This document shows, one piece after another, positions 17,005 through 25,560 of a stretch of DNA of 64,000 nucleotides (positions within the stretch are counted from its first letter, which is position 1; every line of letters starts with the position of its first letter). The stretch covers positions 620,001 through 684,000 of the forward strand of contig NZ_JAECMT010000002.1 in assembly GCF_016019935.1 (NCBI RefSeq), given 5' to 3'. The notes under the pieces were generated by a model. It did not search any database and was not told where the DNA came from. It saw only the letters and a program-made list of their open reading frames with translations. The position numbers were made by a program, and so were the translations under genes. This stretch comes from Paenibacillus sp. GSMTC-2017. Its GTDB lineage: Bacteria > Bacillota > Bacilli > Paenibacillales > Paenibacillaceae.

Positions 17005-17694
17005 CTACTTTTCATCCTTAGATTTAAACAATTGTTCATATTGAGCAAAAACATATGTACGCACCTCGATATCAACTACGTATATAGGCTTATTTGCATT
17101 AATGTTTTCTTCCTTTAACAGGTCAGGATATTCAGATTCGACTTGCTCTTTTGTCTTATGAACAACTACCCATTTTAAATTTTGATACAGTCTATTAAAT
17201 TCATGTAATTCATGGACATAAGATAATACTTCATCTCGGTTCCCAACAATTTTTACATTAAATACGGGTTCTAACATTTTTTCCGCTGGTGGCGATGCGT
17301 TAGCATCAGCTTGAGGCTCTACTGTATTTCCAGTGGCCTCGATTCCAATTTGACTTACATAACCGATGTAAACCTTCGATATTTCAGCAATTTCAAAAAA
17401 ATCGAGTAGTATGTCCGAATCTTTTCGTTCGAAAGGAACTCTAGCTTGTAATTTCCCAATATCGAGATCTGACAATGTTTCCAAAGTACGAGTTTCCTTT
17501 AATTTGTTGAGCTCCTCAGTATTGGTTGTAAACAATAATTGATTTTCTGCAAGAGCACGTTTCTGCGGTAAAGTAATGATGAGCAACATAGCTACATTAA
17601 AAATAATGAATAAAGCAACAAGGACGATCAATATCGTTTGCTTCGTACTTAACTCTGCTCCAGCTAGAAGGTTTTTTCGTTCAAACTTTATCAC
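17005..17694 (-). CDS. pilO: PilO-like type IV pilus assembly protein
   Basis: 229 aa. One N-terminal membrane anchor (about 20-44) is followed by a coiled coil (LLFTTNTEELNKLKETR) and a ferredoxin-like periplasmic-type domain of mixed alpha/beta, as in PilO. In the pilus machine PilM-PilN-PilO form the alignment subcomplex linking the cytoplasmic motor to the exterior. The gene overlaps pilN by four bases. It is last in the operon and is followed by a hairpin. Identification rests on topology and gene order; sequence conservation in this family is low. Confidence 0.78.
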   Translation of the reverse strand: MIKFERKNLLAGAELSTKQTILIVLVALFIIFNVAMLLIITLPQKRALAENQLLFTTNTEELNKLKETRTLETLSDLDIGKLQARVPFERKDSDILLDFFEIAEISKVYIGYVSQIGIEATGNTVEPQADANASPPAEKMLEPVFNVKIVGNRDEVLSYVHELHEFNRLYQNLKWVVVHKTKEQVESEYPDLLKEENINANKPIYVVDIEVRTYVFAQYEQLFKSKDEK

Positions 17695-18272
17695 GATTGT
17701 TTACCTCCAGCTGGCTCTAAACTAATGACGAGCTTTAATTTATGAATCTCTTTTTTCGTATTTGGTTTGCCTGCTGATTCTCCATTTACGCTCGTATAAG
17801 CTGTTTCAAGCTTGATATTTTTAAGTCTATTGTCATCTTCCAATTTTTTCATATAAAGAACTAAACTGGTATACTCCTGAAAATCAAGCTCTATCGTTAT
17901 TTCCCTTCCTTCATCAGCGGTTATTTGTTTAATCAAATCATTTGATCCGAGTGGCCCAACAACAGCAGATATGTAAGGTAACCAATTCGTCCGATTATTT
18001 TCAATCCGTTCTACAAATGCATTTGCTTCATTGTAAGCATTAATTTTCGCTAATAAAGTGCCGTTCACTTTTAAATCAATAATTTGTTTATCCATTTCTT
18101 TTAGGGATCGGCTTAAAACTGCTGACTCGCCTCTCCAATTCGAACCTAGAACCCATTGTGCAACTATTAAAACAACTGTAAGTAGTAGTACAAGAATCAA
18201 TATAAATCCTTTAGATTCACGAACTACTTTTCTCTTAGGTGGCAATAAATTAATGCTTTGAATAGTTCCCAT
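17691..18272 (-). CDS. pilN: PilN-like type IV pilus assembly protein
   Basis: 193 aa. The short cytoplasmic N-terminus carries SINLLPPKR, the conserved INLLP motif that binds PilM. One membrane helix (about 23-42) and a coiled-coil plus alpha/beta domain follow, the same layout as PilO. The start is the ATG of the TGATG overlap with pilM; AAGGGG lies nine bases upstream. A GTG one codon earlier is also possible. It would dimerise with PilO at the inner face of the membrane. Confidence 0.85.
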   Translation of the reverse strand: MGTIQSINLLPPKRKVVRESKGFILILVLLLTVVLIVAQWVLGSNWRGESAVLSRSLKEMDKQIIDLKVNGTLLAKINAYNEANAFVERIENNRTNWLPYISAVVGPLGSNDLIKQITADEGREITIELDFQEYTSLVLYMKKLEDDNRLKNIKLETAYTSVNGESAGKPNTKKEIHKLKLVISLEPAGGKQS

Positions 18273-19330
18273 CACTTAACACCCCTTAATGCTAGGCCAA
18301 GCGCTACCGTGTATGCTGAGATGTCCCATCGACTTTTATCCCCATCGACCGGAAGATCGTCCCATTGTACTTTATTTACTTGAGGGGTTAATCCATCTTG
18401 CATCATATTTGCTAGGTGATCCATACTTACTTTTGGAAGATCACCACATAACATGATGTTCTGAAATGTTTGTTCGCTCTTACCAAGTGAATAATAATAA
18501 AAGTTCATTAGTCTATCGATCTCTTCAATTAAATCTTGAGCAGCATTAGTAAATAGTTGCTTTGGCTCTATGTAATTATCTAGCCAATCATTACCTTGTT
18601 TAACTTCGTTGCTTAACATTAATTGAAAAGGTACCTCAACTGTTCTTGCTAATCGTATACCGCCATTATCAACAATCGTTACTTCACTACTTAACTGACT
18701 TACATAAACGATAAGGAAACAATTAGGTAACTGCTCCCCATAACTTTGGGTTAATAATCGTAATAACGAAAACGGTTTAATTTCAAAGCTGATAGGTTTA
18801 AGCTTTATATTCTCGAACATATCCGCATATTCACGCAAAATAGTAGTGGATGCTGCTACTACGAGTACTTCAGATAGATTTTCATTTTCATTTTCTTTGT
18901 TGGGTTCCTCTACTGCCTTCGAGATTGTACCAGGAAGCTTAACGAAGTCATAATAAGGATCTTCAAATGCTAATCGAAGATTGTTTTTCATTTCGAAATG
19001 TACGAGCTTCTTCAGCTCCACATGGGATAGATCAGGGAGCTTTAACGTACGAACCATTACATTGGGACTTGGTATAGAGAAATGAATGTGATTCGTCAGA
19101 AATTTATTTTCTTTCAATAACTTATCTATTGTGCTCCCAAGCTCTTGTGAATCGACTAATCGTCCATCCGAAATTGTTCCTTCTTTAATCGGACAACTAG
19201 CGTATCGGACCACATTATTGCTGCCTTTTCCATCAGTAAGCAACTCACAAGCTTTAACTTCTTTTTCTGTCAATTCAATCCCGATACTGAGTTGTTTACC
19301 TGCTAAACTACGCAACAATGATTTTAACAA
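18272..19330 (-). CDS. pilM: PilM, actin-like type IV pilus assembly protein
   Basis: 352 aa. It is a cytoplasmic FtsA-like actin-fold protein that binds ATP and the N-terminal peptide of PilN. LSIGIELTEKEVKACEL is phosphate-1-like, IHFSIPSPNVMVRTLKLPDL and ELKKLVHFEMKNNL are the classic PilM/competence signatures, and IMLCGDLPKV (about 300) corresponds to the adenosine-binding strand. It lies 39 bases behind the beta-helix pseudopilin gene and overlaps pilN. The GGGGGATC site lies ahead of ATG. The order pilM-N-O is as in Gram-negative systems, without pilP or pilQ, as expected for a one-membrane cell. Confidence 0.9.
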   Translation of the reverse strand: MLKSLLRSLAGKQLSIGIELTEKEVKACELLTDGKGSNNVVRYASCPIKEGTISDGRLVDSQELGSTIDKLLKENKFLTNHIHFSIPSPNVMVRTLKLPDLSHVELKKLVHFEMKNNLRLAFEDPYYDFVKLPGTISKAVEEPNKENENENLSEVLVVAASTTILREYADMFENIKLKPISFEIKPFSLLRLLTQSYGEQLPNCFLIVYVSQLSSEVTIVDNGGIRLARTVEVPFQLMLSNEVKQGNDWLDNYIEPKQLFTNAAQDLIEEIDRLMNFYYYSLGKSEQTFQNIMLCGDLPKVSMDHLANMMQDGLTPQVNKVQWDDLPVDGDKSRWDISAYTVALGLALRGVK

Positions 19331-19369
19331 TGAGATCCCCCTTACGAAATTGTTGATCCGTGTATATTA

Positions 19370-20974
19370 CTAAGCACCACTTTTACCGGTAATACACACT
19401 TGCTTTTCATTTGTATAATTTTTAAATGTTGTTATTCCACCAACCATAAATCTCAACATCGTATTATTTGTGTTTGCATTTCTAAGTTCGGCGATTGTGG
19501 CATTGTTAAATACCATAAAATTTCCATTCATCGTGAACTTTTCCATACCAGCTACTCTGATTTCAAAATTTTTGTAAGCTACTATATCGTTGCCAACTGA
19601 GAAGTTAATTGGAGTGTTTTCAAAAAGAATATCAGCTCCAGCAATTAAAGAACCACCTACCTGTAAGTTCTTAACAACGTTTTGGAAGGTCATATTACTT
19701 TTAGTAATAAAGTCCTGCCCAATAGATAGCGTACCGATCGAGTTAACTACTTTCATTTCTCCTTTAATTAATAATGATTTGTTTATAATCATTTTTTCAA
19801 TTGTACTTGCCTGTGTAGCATTCATGTTTCCTCCGATTATAAGATCACCTTCAACTTGAAGTTCAAATGCTGTAGATGGCATATCTAGATTTCCACCTAT
19901 AACAAGATCGCCTTTAACGACGAGGATGTTGACTGGCCCTACTTTTCCAATGTTAGCACTCCCTCTTACATGTACATTACCTTCAAATATTAATTTTTCA
20001 TTTTGCGTATATGTTGGGATAGCAGCATCGCTTTGAACGTTTTGAACTGTTAAATTTCCACCTATATTTGTATTCCCTTTAACGGTTGTAATCTTTGAAA
20101 TATTTTCAGCAAATAATAGATTTCCAGCTGCTTCTATCCCACCAGTTAATGTTACATTTGAGCTTGTTCCTTTAATCGTTATATCTCCTGCATAAGCCCC
20201 AACAGGGCCTGAGCCATTAATTACTTTTTCAGTTGTTGCTGTTTTTTGGTTGTTAATTTTGGAAGCTGTTGCAAGTTTTTCGGATGTTTTTAATTCAAAA
20301 ATCGTTGTTAAATAATGATCAGCATAACTCCCGAAACTAGTTTTGAACTTCGTAGGATTATAGCTGTGATCCACCTGTATATTACCCGGGTGCGGACATG
20401 TTTCGTAATATTTGTCATATGCGACATTGTTCTGAATAACAGGTCTGAAGCCTGTTAATGGAGGAGCTGTTGGCACTGGTGTTGGCGATGGAGTCGGCGT
20501 TACTACTACTGATGATGAAGTTGGTGTTGGTGTCGGTGTCGGAACATCAGGTATAACCGGCAATTCATCTAGTGGAAATTTCAACACACTTACACGCTTT
20601 TGATTGTCAACTCCACTTTCTGATTTAAAAATAACTGTTAAACCTCTGTTTGCCTTTTCTTCTAAGCTGACAACTACATTATCGAATTCTTGCATATTAT
20701 CAATAGCTTTTATGATCTCTTGTATATCTTTTTTTGAATATTTTTCAGAGTAAGTTTTCGTTTCATCCTGTAAATTTTCATATAGTCGGCCAAAAACAGT
20801 ATAAGCGGAGTGGGCTTGTGTGAATGCTTGCTCAGAGTTTCCCCCCGTTCTAGCTTGAAGTAATCCGTTATTCGCTTGCAAAGCAAGCGGAGCAATTATA
20901 AATGCAAGAATTACTATAAAACCGAACACGAGCATTAGGGTGCCACCCTTTTCAGATCGCAAATATTTACGCAT
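19370..20974 (-). CDS. PilX-like pseudopilin with a beta-helix (bactofilin-like) body
   Basis: 534 aa, first gene of the unit with pilMNO. The N-terminus MRKYLRSEKGGTLMLVFGF has a Gly before a hydrophobic stretch like a type III signal peptide, but lacks Glu at +5, as in PilX/PilW-type minor pilins. Residues about 145-175 are a Pro/Thr/Ser linker with repeated TPTPTP. The last 300 residues carry repeating GN-IxGGNLxV strands spaced by about 15-20 residues, the look of a right-handed beta-helix or bactofilin. I infer a surface-exposed adhesive or stalk subunit. ATG at MRKYLR is chosen since GGGAGG lies seven bases upstream. Confidence 0.7.
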   Translation of the reverse strand: MRKYLRSEKGGTLMLVFGFIVILAFIIAPLALQANNGLLQARTGGNSEQAFTQAHSAYTVFGRLYENLQDETKTYSEKYSKKDIQEIIKAIDNMQEFDNVVVSLEEKANRGLTVIFKSESGVDNQKRVSVLKFPLDELPVIPDVPTPTPTPTSSSVVVTPTPSPTPVPTAPPLTGFRPVIQNNVAYDKYYETCPHPGNIQVDHSYNPTKFKTSFGSYADHYLTTIFELKTSEKLATASKINNQKTATTEKVINGSGPVGAYAGDITIKGTSSNVTLTGGIEAAGNLLFAENISKITTVKGNTNIGGNLTVQNVQSDAAIPTYTQNEKLIFEGNVHVRGSANIGKVGPVNILVVKGDLVIGGNLDMPSTAFELQVEGDLIIGGNMNATQASTIEKMIINKSLLIKGEMKVVNSIGTLSIGQDFITKSNMTFQNVVKNLQVGGSLIAGADILFENTPINFSVGNDIVAYKNFEIRVAGMEKFTMNGNFMVFNNATIAELRNANTNNTMLRFMVGGITTFKNYTNEKQVCITGKSGA

Positions 20975-21004
20975 TGCCATCCCTCCCAAGTTCCTATATT
21001 CTAT

Positions 21005-21026
21005 TAGTAAACCTATAGGTTTACTA
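21005..21026. promoter_or_regulatory. perfect 22-bp palindrome between divergent pilus genes
   Basis: TAGTAAACCTA followed directly by its reverse complement, with no loop. It lies 31 bases before the beta-helix pseudopilin start and 22 bases before the prepilin start, so it is placed like an operator of a dimeric repressor or activator. A related half-site AGTAAACTTA occurs on the minus strand near 27290, upstream of pilB. Confidence 0.6.
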
Positions 21027-21047
21027 TAAATTTATTGGAGGTTCATG

Positions 21048-21500
21048 ATGAACAACCAAAAAGGATTATCGTTAATTGAGGTGCTAGGTTCTATCGTTTT
21101 ATTAGGAGTAGCTATTCTTTCTATTACGTTTGTTTTACAGCAATCCACTGTACATACGAAAGACAATCAAAAACAAGATCAATCCGTTCAAATAACTAGA
21201 ACAGTTATGGAAGAAATCAAGCACAACTTACGTACTTCTTATACTGCTTCAATCTATGAACAAGTAGTAAACTTCAAATTAGCTACGAATAAGATTCAAT
21301 ATCCTAAAGTTAATCCGGAATATAACATTACGATTGATTTATCTGTCCCTACACTGAATACAGTAACTATTCCAAAAAAGAGTGGCGATCTTAAATACGA
21401 TTTAAAAAACATTTTTAAGCATGTAAAAGTAACGTGCACTAACTCGATAACTGGCAAACAATTTGTATTAGAAGCTTTTGTAGAATATAAATACATATAA
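21048..21500 (+). CDS. minor prepilin (PilV-like)
   Basis: 150 aa. It opens with a classical type III signal: NNQKG followed by LSLIEVLGSIVLLGVAILSI, with Gly at -1 and Glu at +5, then a C-terminal globular domain of about 100 residues. GGAGG sits six bases before the second of two consecutive ATGs. Minor prepilins of this type prime pilus assembly. It runs divergently from the beta-helix gene and in tandem with the next prepilin (15-base gap). No disulphide pair is visible. Confidence 0.82.
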   Translation: MNNQKGLSLIEVLGSIVLLGVAILSITFVLQQSTVHTKDNQKQDQSVQITRTVMEEIKHNLRTSYTASIYEQVVNFKLATNKIQYPKVNPEYNITIDLSVPTLNTVTIPKKSGDLKYDLKNIFKHVKVTCTNSITGKQFVLEAFVEYKYI

Positions 21501-21515
21501 CTGAGGGGTGTCCTT

Positions 21516-22010
21516 ATGTGGTCGATTCGTAATGAAAAAGGATTAACCCTTGTTGAAGTAACCGGTGTACTTGTACTGACACTTATTATTATTAGCTCAC
21601 TTATTTATTTGCTTAACCAAACGCACGCAGGAGTTAGCGATGTAAAGTCAAAAGAACAAATAATGGGACAATCACGCACCATTACGAACCATATCGTGTC
21701 CACAGTTCGCAAAGGGTTCGTAATGGCTGATGGCGACTATATAGACCTTCTGCCTCTCACTGGGACAGGTGGACAATTTGTTAAATACCACTTTGATAAC
21801 ATCAACAATACTATCGAAGTCGAACATCGTATTGCTAACGAAGCCGATATTGTTCCAACTACCTCAACGAAATATATTTTATCGAATCAAGTAGACTCTA
21901 TACGCTTTAAAGCGCTTAATGGTGAGATGGAGATATCGCTAACGATGTTAATGCCAAACAATTCAACTTATACAACTTCTACGACTGTCAAATCGATTAT
22001 ACGGAAATAA
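21516..22010 (+). CDS. minor prepilin (PilW/PilJ-like)
   Basis: 164 aa. RNEKGLTLVEVTGVLVLTLIIISSLIYLL is the prepilin cleavage site and hydrophobic helix, with Gly at -1 and Glu at +5. The rest is a beta-rich domain with DGDYIDLLPLTGTGGQFVKY, like the PilW/ComGF group. The Shine-Dalgarno is GAGGGGTG. It ends eight bases before the convergent pilD stop. Together with the gene before it, it forms a two-gene island inverted relative to the rest of the pilus cluster. Confidence 0.8.
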   Translation: MWSIRNEKGLTLVEVTGVLVLTLIIISSLIYLLNQTHAGVSDVKSKEQIMGQSRTITNHIVSTVRKGFVMADGDYIDLLPLTGTGGQFVKYHFDNINNTIEVEHRIANEADIVPTTSTKYILSNQVDSIRFKALNGEMEISLTMLMPNNSTYTTSTTVKSIIRK

Positions 22011-22018
22011 AGATTTTG

Positions 22019-22792
22019 CTAGCTTAATAGCCCTATGTACCACTCCACCAAGCCATCTCCCCACCAATAGGCACATAAAGCACCGATTGCGATGTAAGGA
22101 CCAAACGGAATCGTTGTACCACTTGTGCGTTTGCCTGCGACGATCAGTGCTATTCCGCCAACCAAACCAATTACACTGGATAGAAACAAACTTAGCAAAG
22201 TCAGCTTCGTCCCGAGTATGAGTCCGATAAACAAATATAACTTAATATCTCCCCCACCCATTGCTTCCTTCTTCACTAACCAACCAGCGAGTAGTCCAAT
22301 TGCTAATAAAGCTCCACTCCCCGCAAATGCAGCAATCAAATAATCCCATATCGGCAAGGGATGAATGAAGAGCCGTATGATGACGGCTCCCCCAATCCCC
22401 CAAGCAACTACTACATTTGGAATAATCATATCTGTCAAATCTGTTTGTACGATGATGACTAAAATTGATATCAAGAACAATGAAGCAATTAATTCTGGCT
22501 GCATACCAACATGGTAGGCAGAGTAAGCGAACAATAGAGCAGTGATTGGTTCTGCGATTGCGTAACGCCACCAAGTGCGGTTGCCGCAGGTGGAACATCT
22601 ATTTTTCTTACTTAAAATCGCTAGCATCGGAATTATCGATCCGCGATGTCGATGCGAGCCAGCGCTTTGTACACAATAGGAAGGGGGGTAATAGGTTAGT
22701 AATCTAGTATCCCATCTACTCGCCACAGCGTTTAGTACACCTCCAAGCAATAATCCAGTCATAAAAAACGCGAGGAGATATAAAATCGTCAT
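22019..22792 (-). CDS. pilD: prepilin peptidase / N-methyltransferase
   Basis: 257 aa with about seven membrane segments. PilD cleaves the short leader of prepilins and methylates the new N-terminus. The two aspartates of the membrane protease are in VQTDLTDMIIP (about 142) and the GGGDIK (GxGD) motif (about 196). The N-terminal cytoplasmic methylase part has CSTCGN but only one of the usual first cysteine pair, so zinc binding and methylation may be weakened. A TTTCACTTCC-type upstream has weak GGAAGTG before ATG. It follows the major pilin gene. Confidence 0.92.
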   Translation of the reverse strand: MTILYLLAFFMTGLLLGGVLNAVASRWDTRLLTYYPPSYCVQSAGSHRHRGSIIPMLAILSKKNRCSTCGNRTWWRYAIAEPITALLFAYSAYHVGMQPELIASLFLISILVIIVQTDLTDMIIPNVVVAWGIGGAVIIRLFIHPLPIWDYLIAAFAGSGALLAIGLLAGWLVKKEAMGGGDIKLYLFIGLILGTKLTLLSLFLSSVIGLVGGIALIVAGKRTSGTTIPFGPYIAIGALCAYWWGDGLVEWYIGLLS

Positions 22793-22830
22793 GTTTTCAC
22801 TTCCTCATGATAAAGATGAATAAATAATTA

Positions 22831-23184
22831 TTAAGCAATTAGTTGTATAGACCATGCACCACCACTTAAAGTAGCCTTAAATTGTGTTTTTTTATTCGCA
22901 ACAGTATTCCATGTTGGGGTAATATTAAGATAACCTTTGTTTACAAGTTCTGTAGTAATGGACAAAGCAGCTGTATCTGCAATTATATCCTCATCTACCA
23001 AATACCGAAGTGCTGCTTCTTTGATTAGTGCTTCAGTTGCAATATCAGCCTTCGCTTTCGATTTAGTAATCGTTCCCCCAATCGCCGGAATCGCGATTGC
23101 CGCAATAATTCCTACAATAACTAAAACCGCCAAAAGCTCAATCAATGTCAAACCTTTTTCATTTCTTTTTAGTGCTGTCAACAT
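22831..23184 (-). CDS. pilA: major prepilin (type IV pilin/ComGC-like)
   Basis: 117 aa. The leader RNEKG precedes LTLIELLAVLVIVGIIAAIAIPAI, with Gly at -1 and Glu at +5, which is the canonical pilin helix. A small C-terminal domain of about 85 residues ends in TLSGGAWSIQLIA. The size, and the place between pilC and pilD, make it the likely main pilus subunit. The start is the ATG eight bases after GGAG; other in-frame ATGs upstream lie too close to it. No C-terminal cysteines. Confidence 0.85.
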   Translation of the reverse strand: MLTALKRNEKGLTLIELLAVLVIVGIIAAIAIPAIGGTITKSKAKADIATEALIKEAALRYLVDEDIIADTAALSITTELVNKGYLNITPTWNTVANKKTQFKATLSGGAWSIQLIA

Positions 23185-23240
23185 ATACATTTCTCCTCTC
23201 AATTTGAAAAGCTTATCTATTTGGTAATGCAGTGAAACCG

Positions 23241-24452
23241 TTATAGGTAACCTTCCATCATCTTAAATGTTGGCATCATAACTGCCATGACAATTACACC
23301 AACAACACCAGTTAGTAGCAATATCATCAGCGGTTCTATTAACACTTTTAATCGATCTGCCATCTGGTCGACGTCAGCTTCGTAGAAGTCAGCGACCTTC
23401 TCAAGCATCTCTTCGATAGCTCCTGATCGTTCGCCAATCGCCATCATCTGAACGACCATCGGCGGGAACAATTTAGACTCTTTGAACGTTTCCGCCATTG
23501 AGTTACCGCTCATAACCTGATCTTTTACATCATTGATGACTTTACTTATCGCTGCATTATTAACGACGTTCGCTACGATAGACAAACCTTGCATTAGCGG
23601 AATAGCTGCAACAAGCAAAGAACTGAACGTACGCGAAAATCTCGCAACAGCTTGTTTATGCCAAAGCGTTCCGAACACAGGAAGCTTAAGCAGGAAGTAA
23701 TCGGTACGTTGTCGCCCCTCTTCAGTACGTCTAATCAACTTCCAAATCAAAGTTGGAACGAACATCGACAAAATAACGATGTACCAATAACTTTGCGTAA
23801 ATTCACTCACCGCCATTACGATCCTTGTTGGCAGTGGAAGTTCCATTCCCATCCCTTCAAAACTTGTTGCATATTGCGGGATAACGAACAGCATCATGAA
23901 GATGACGACAAACACCATCATAATGAGCATGATGGCAGGATAGATCATTGCAGACTTGACCTTCTCCCTCGTATTTCTTTCCTTTTCGAAAAAAATAGCT
24001 AATCGCTCCAACATAATATCGAGATTACCCGCAACCTCACCAGCATGTACCATCGATACAAATACTGGGCTAAATACAGTTGGGTAAGACGCAACTGCAT
24101 CTGAGAGTTGCTGACCGCCTCGCATCTTCTCTGCGATCTCATCCAGCAACTTAGCGAGCGTCTTGCTTGCCGTTTGATCTCTAAGAATTTGTATGGCTTC
24201 GACGATACTGACACCTGCACGATACATCGTTGCGAGCTGCCTGCAAAATATGGTGAACTGGTCCGTCTTTACTTTCGGTCCACCAAGAGAAATTTCTTTA
24301 TACAACGTTGTTTCACTGGCGTCGATAATATCTGTAACCCATAAGCCCTTTTCGCTTATAACTTCTCTAGCTTTTTGAATGGAGACTGCTTCAAGCATGC
24401 CAACTGACTTTTTCCCTGCCGATGTGACAGCCTTATACCGATACTTTGGCAT
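23241..24452 (-). CDS. pilC: PilC, type IV pilus inner-membrane platform protein
   Basis: 403 aa with two GspF domains (about 70-193 and 273-395) and three membrane helices (about 170, 220 and 375). Hallmarks are FCRQLATMYRAGVSIVEAI, FSRTFSSLLVAAIPLMQGL and the near-repeat FPPMVVQMMAIGERSGAIEEML. PilC sits in the membrane over the motors PilB and PilT. GGAGTAAGG lies before ATG. The order pilB-pilT-pilC is fully conserved in the locus. Confidence 0.95.
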   Translation of the reverse strand: MPKYRYKAVTSAGKKSVGMLEAVSIQKAREVISEKGLWVTDIIDASETTLYKEISLGGPKVKTDQFTIFCRQLATMYRAGVSIVEAIQILRDQTASKTLAKLLDEIAEKMRGGQQLSDAVASYPTVFSPVFVSMVHAGEVAGNLDIMLERLAIFFEKERNTREKVKSAMIYPAIMLIMMVFVVIFMMLFVIPQYATSFEGMGMELPLPTRIVMAVSEFTQSYWYIVILSMFVPTLIWKLIRRTEEGRQRTDYFLLKLPVFGTLWHKQAVARFSRTFSSLLVAAIPLMQGLSIVANVVNNAAISKVINDVKDQVMSGNSMAETFKESKLFPPMVVQMMAIGERSGAIEEMLEKVADFYEADVDQMADRLKVLIEPLMILLLTGVVGVIVMAVMMPTFKMMEGYL

Positions 24453-24495
24453 CCTTACTCCACCTCCATGTTTCTGTGTTCAATTGCTATACTCA

Positions 24496-25560
24496 TCACT
24501 CGCCCAATCCAGGTAACGTTTCACGCGCGGCTTCAAGTGAGATTAGTCGTTTCTGAATAAGATCTCGAAGTGAATTTTCCATCGTCAACATCCCAATCGA
24601 CCGATTGGTCTGCATAACTGAACGTACTTGATACACCTTTTCGGAACGAATCAAGTTCGATACAGCAGGACTATTAATTAATATCTCAAATGCAGCTACA
24701 CGACCTCTGCGATCTACCCGTGGAACGAGTCTTTGAGACATAATACCTAACAATACAGAAGCGAGCTGTATTCTTATTTGTGCCTGCATATTTGATGGGA
24801 ATACATCAATAATGCGATCAATCGTTTGTGGAGCATCCGTTGTATGTAATGTCCCTAATACAAGATGTCCTGTTTCAGCTGCAGTGATGGCCGTACTAAT
24901 CGTATCAAGATCACGTAGTTCCCCAACCAATATGACGTCTGGATCTTGTCTAAGTGCAGCTCGGAGGCCTGATGAAAAGGATGCCGTGTCTAAACCTACC
25001 TCACGTTGATTGACCATTGATTTCTTATGGTCGTGAATAAACTCGATCGGATCTTCAAGTGTAATGACGTGAGCATTATCCGTCCGATTGAGATGATCAA
25101 TCATCGAAGCAAGTGTTGTTGACTTCCCACTTCCAGTAGGACCCGTTACAAGTACTAATCCTTGTGGTTTACTGATCCAATCTCTTGCAATAAGCGGCAA
25201 TTGTAATTGCTCCATAGTAGGTATTACACTCGGCACTATTCGAATAGCTAGTCCAACACTTCCACGCTGTTTATAAGCATTAACCCTAAATCGCGATAAC
25301 TTCGGAATTCCATAAGAGAAATCAACTTCACCCTGTTCCATCAAACTGTCATACTGCAAATCTGTCATTAGTTCCTTAGCCAAATTATGAGTATGCTGAG
25401 GATTGAGCAAAGCTGAATTCAACGGAATCAAGCTACCATGTATTCGAAGTAAAACGGGAGAGTTTACTGTAATATGAATGTCTGATGCTCCCATGTCATA
25501 TGCAATTTGAAGGATTTCAGCTACACTCATCGTCCTATTTTCAATCTCTTTTCCTATCAA
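24496..25560 (-). CDS. pilT: PilT, pilus retraction ATPase
   Basis: 354 aa hexameric AAA-like motor powering pilus retraction (twitching). Walker A GPTGSGKSTTLA (about 136-147), an Asp box, Walker B ILVGELRD and the His box AETGHLVLGTLHT are all intact, followed by the AIRNLIRE-like C-terminal region AVSNLIRSEK. The TTG at the TTGA overlap with pilB has AAGGGG ten bases upstream; an ATG ten codons later (25530) is the other choice and matches the usual PilT N-terminus better. Its presence indicates retractable pili rather than a plain competence pseudopilus. Confidence 0.94.
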   Translation of the reverse strand: MIGKEIENRTMSVAEILQIAYDMGASDIHITVNSPVLLRIHGSLIPLNSALLNPQHTHNLAKELMTDLQYDSLMEQGEVDFSYGIPKLSRFRVNAYKQRGSVGLAIRIVPSVIPTMEQLQLPLIARDWISKPQGLVLVTGPTGSGKSTTLASMIDHLNRTDNAHVITLEDPIEFIHDHKKSMVNQREVGLDTASFSSGLRAALRQDPDVILVGELRDLDTISTAITAAETGHLVLGTLHTTDAPQTIDRIIDVFPSNMQAQIRIQLASVLLGIMSQRLVPRVDRRGRVAAFEILINSPAVSNLIRSEKVYQVRSVMQTNRSIGMLTMENSLRDLIQKRLISLEAARETLPGLGE

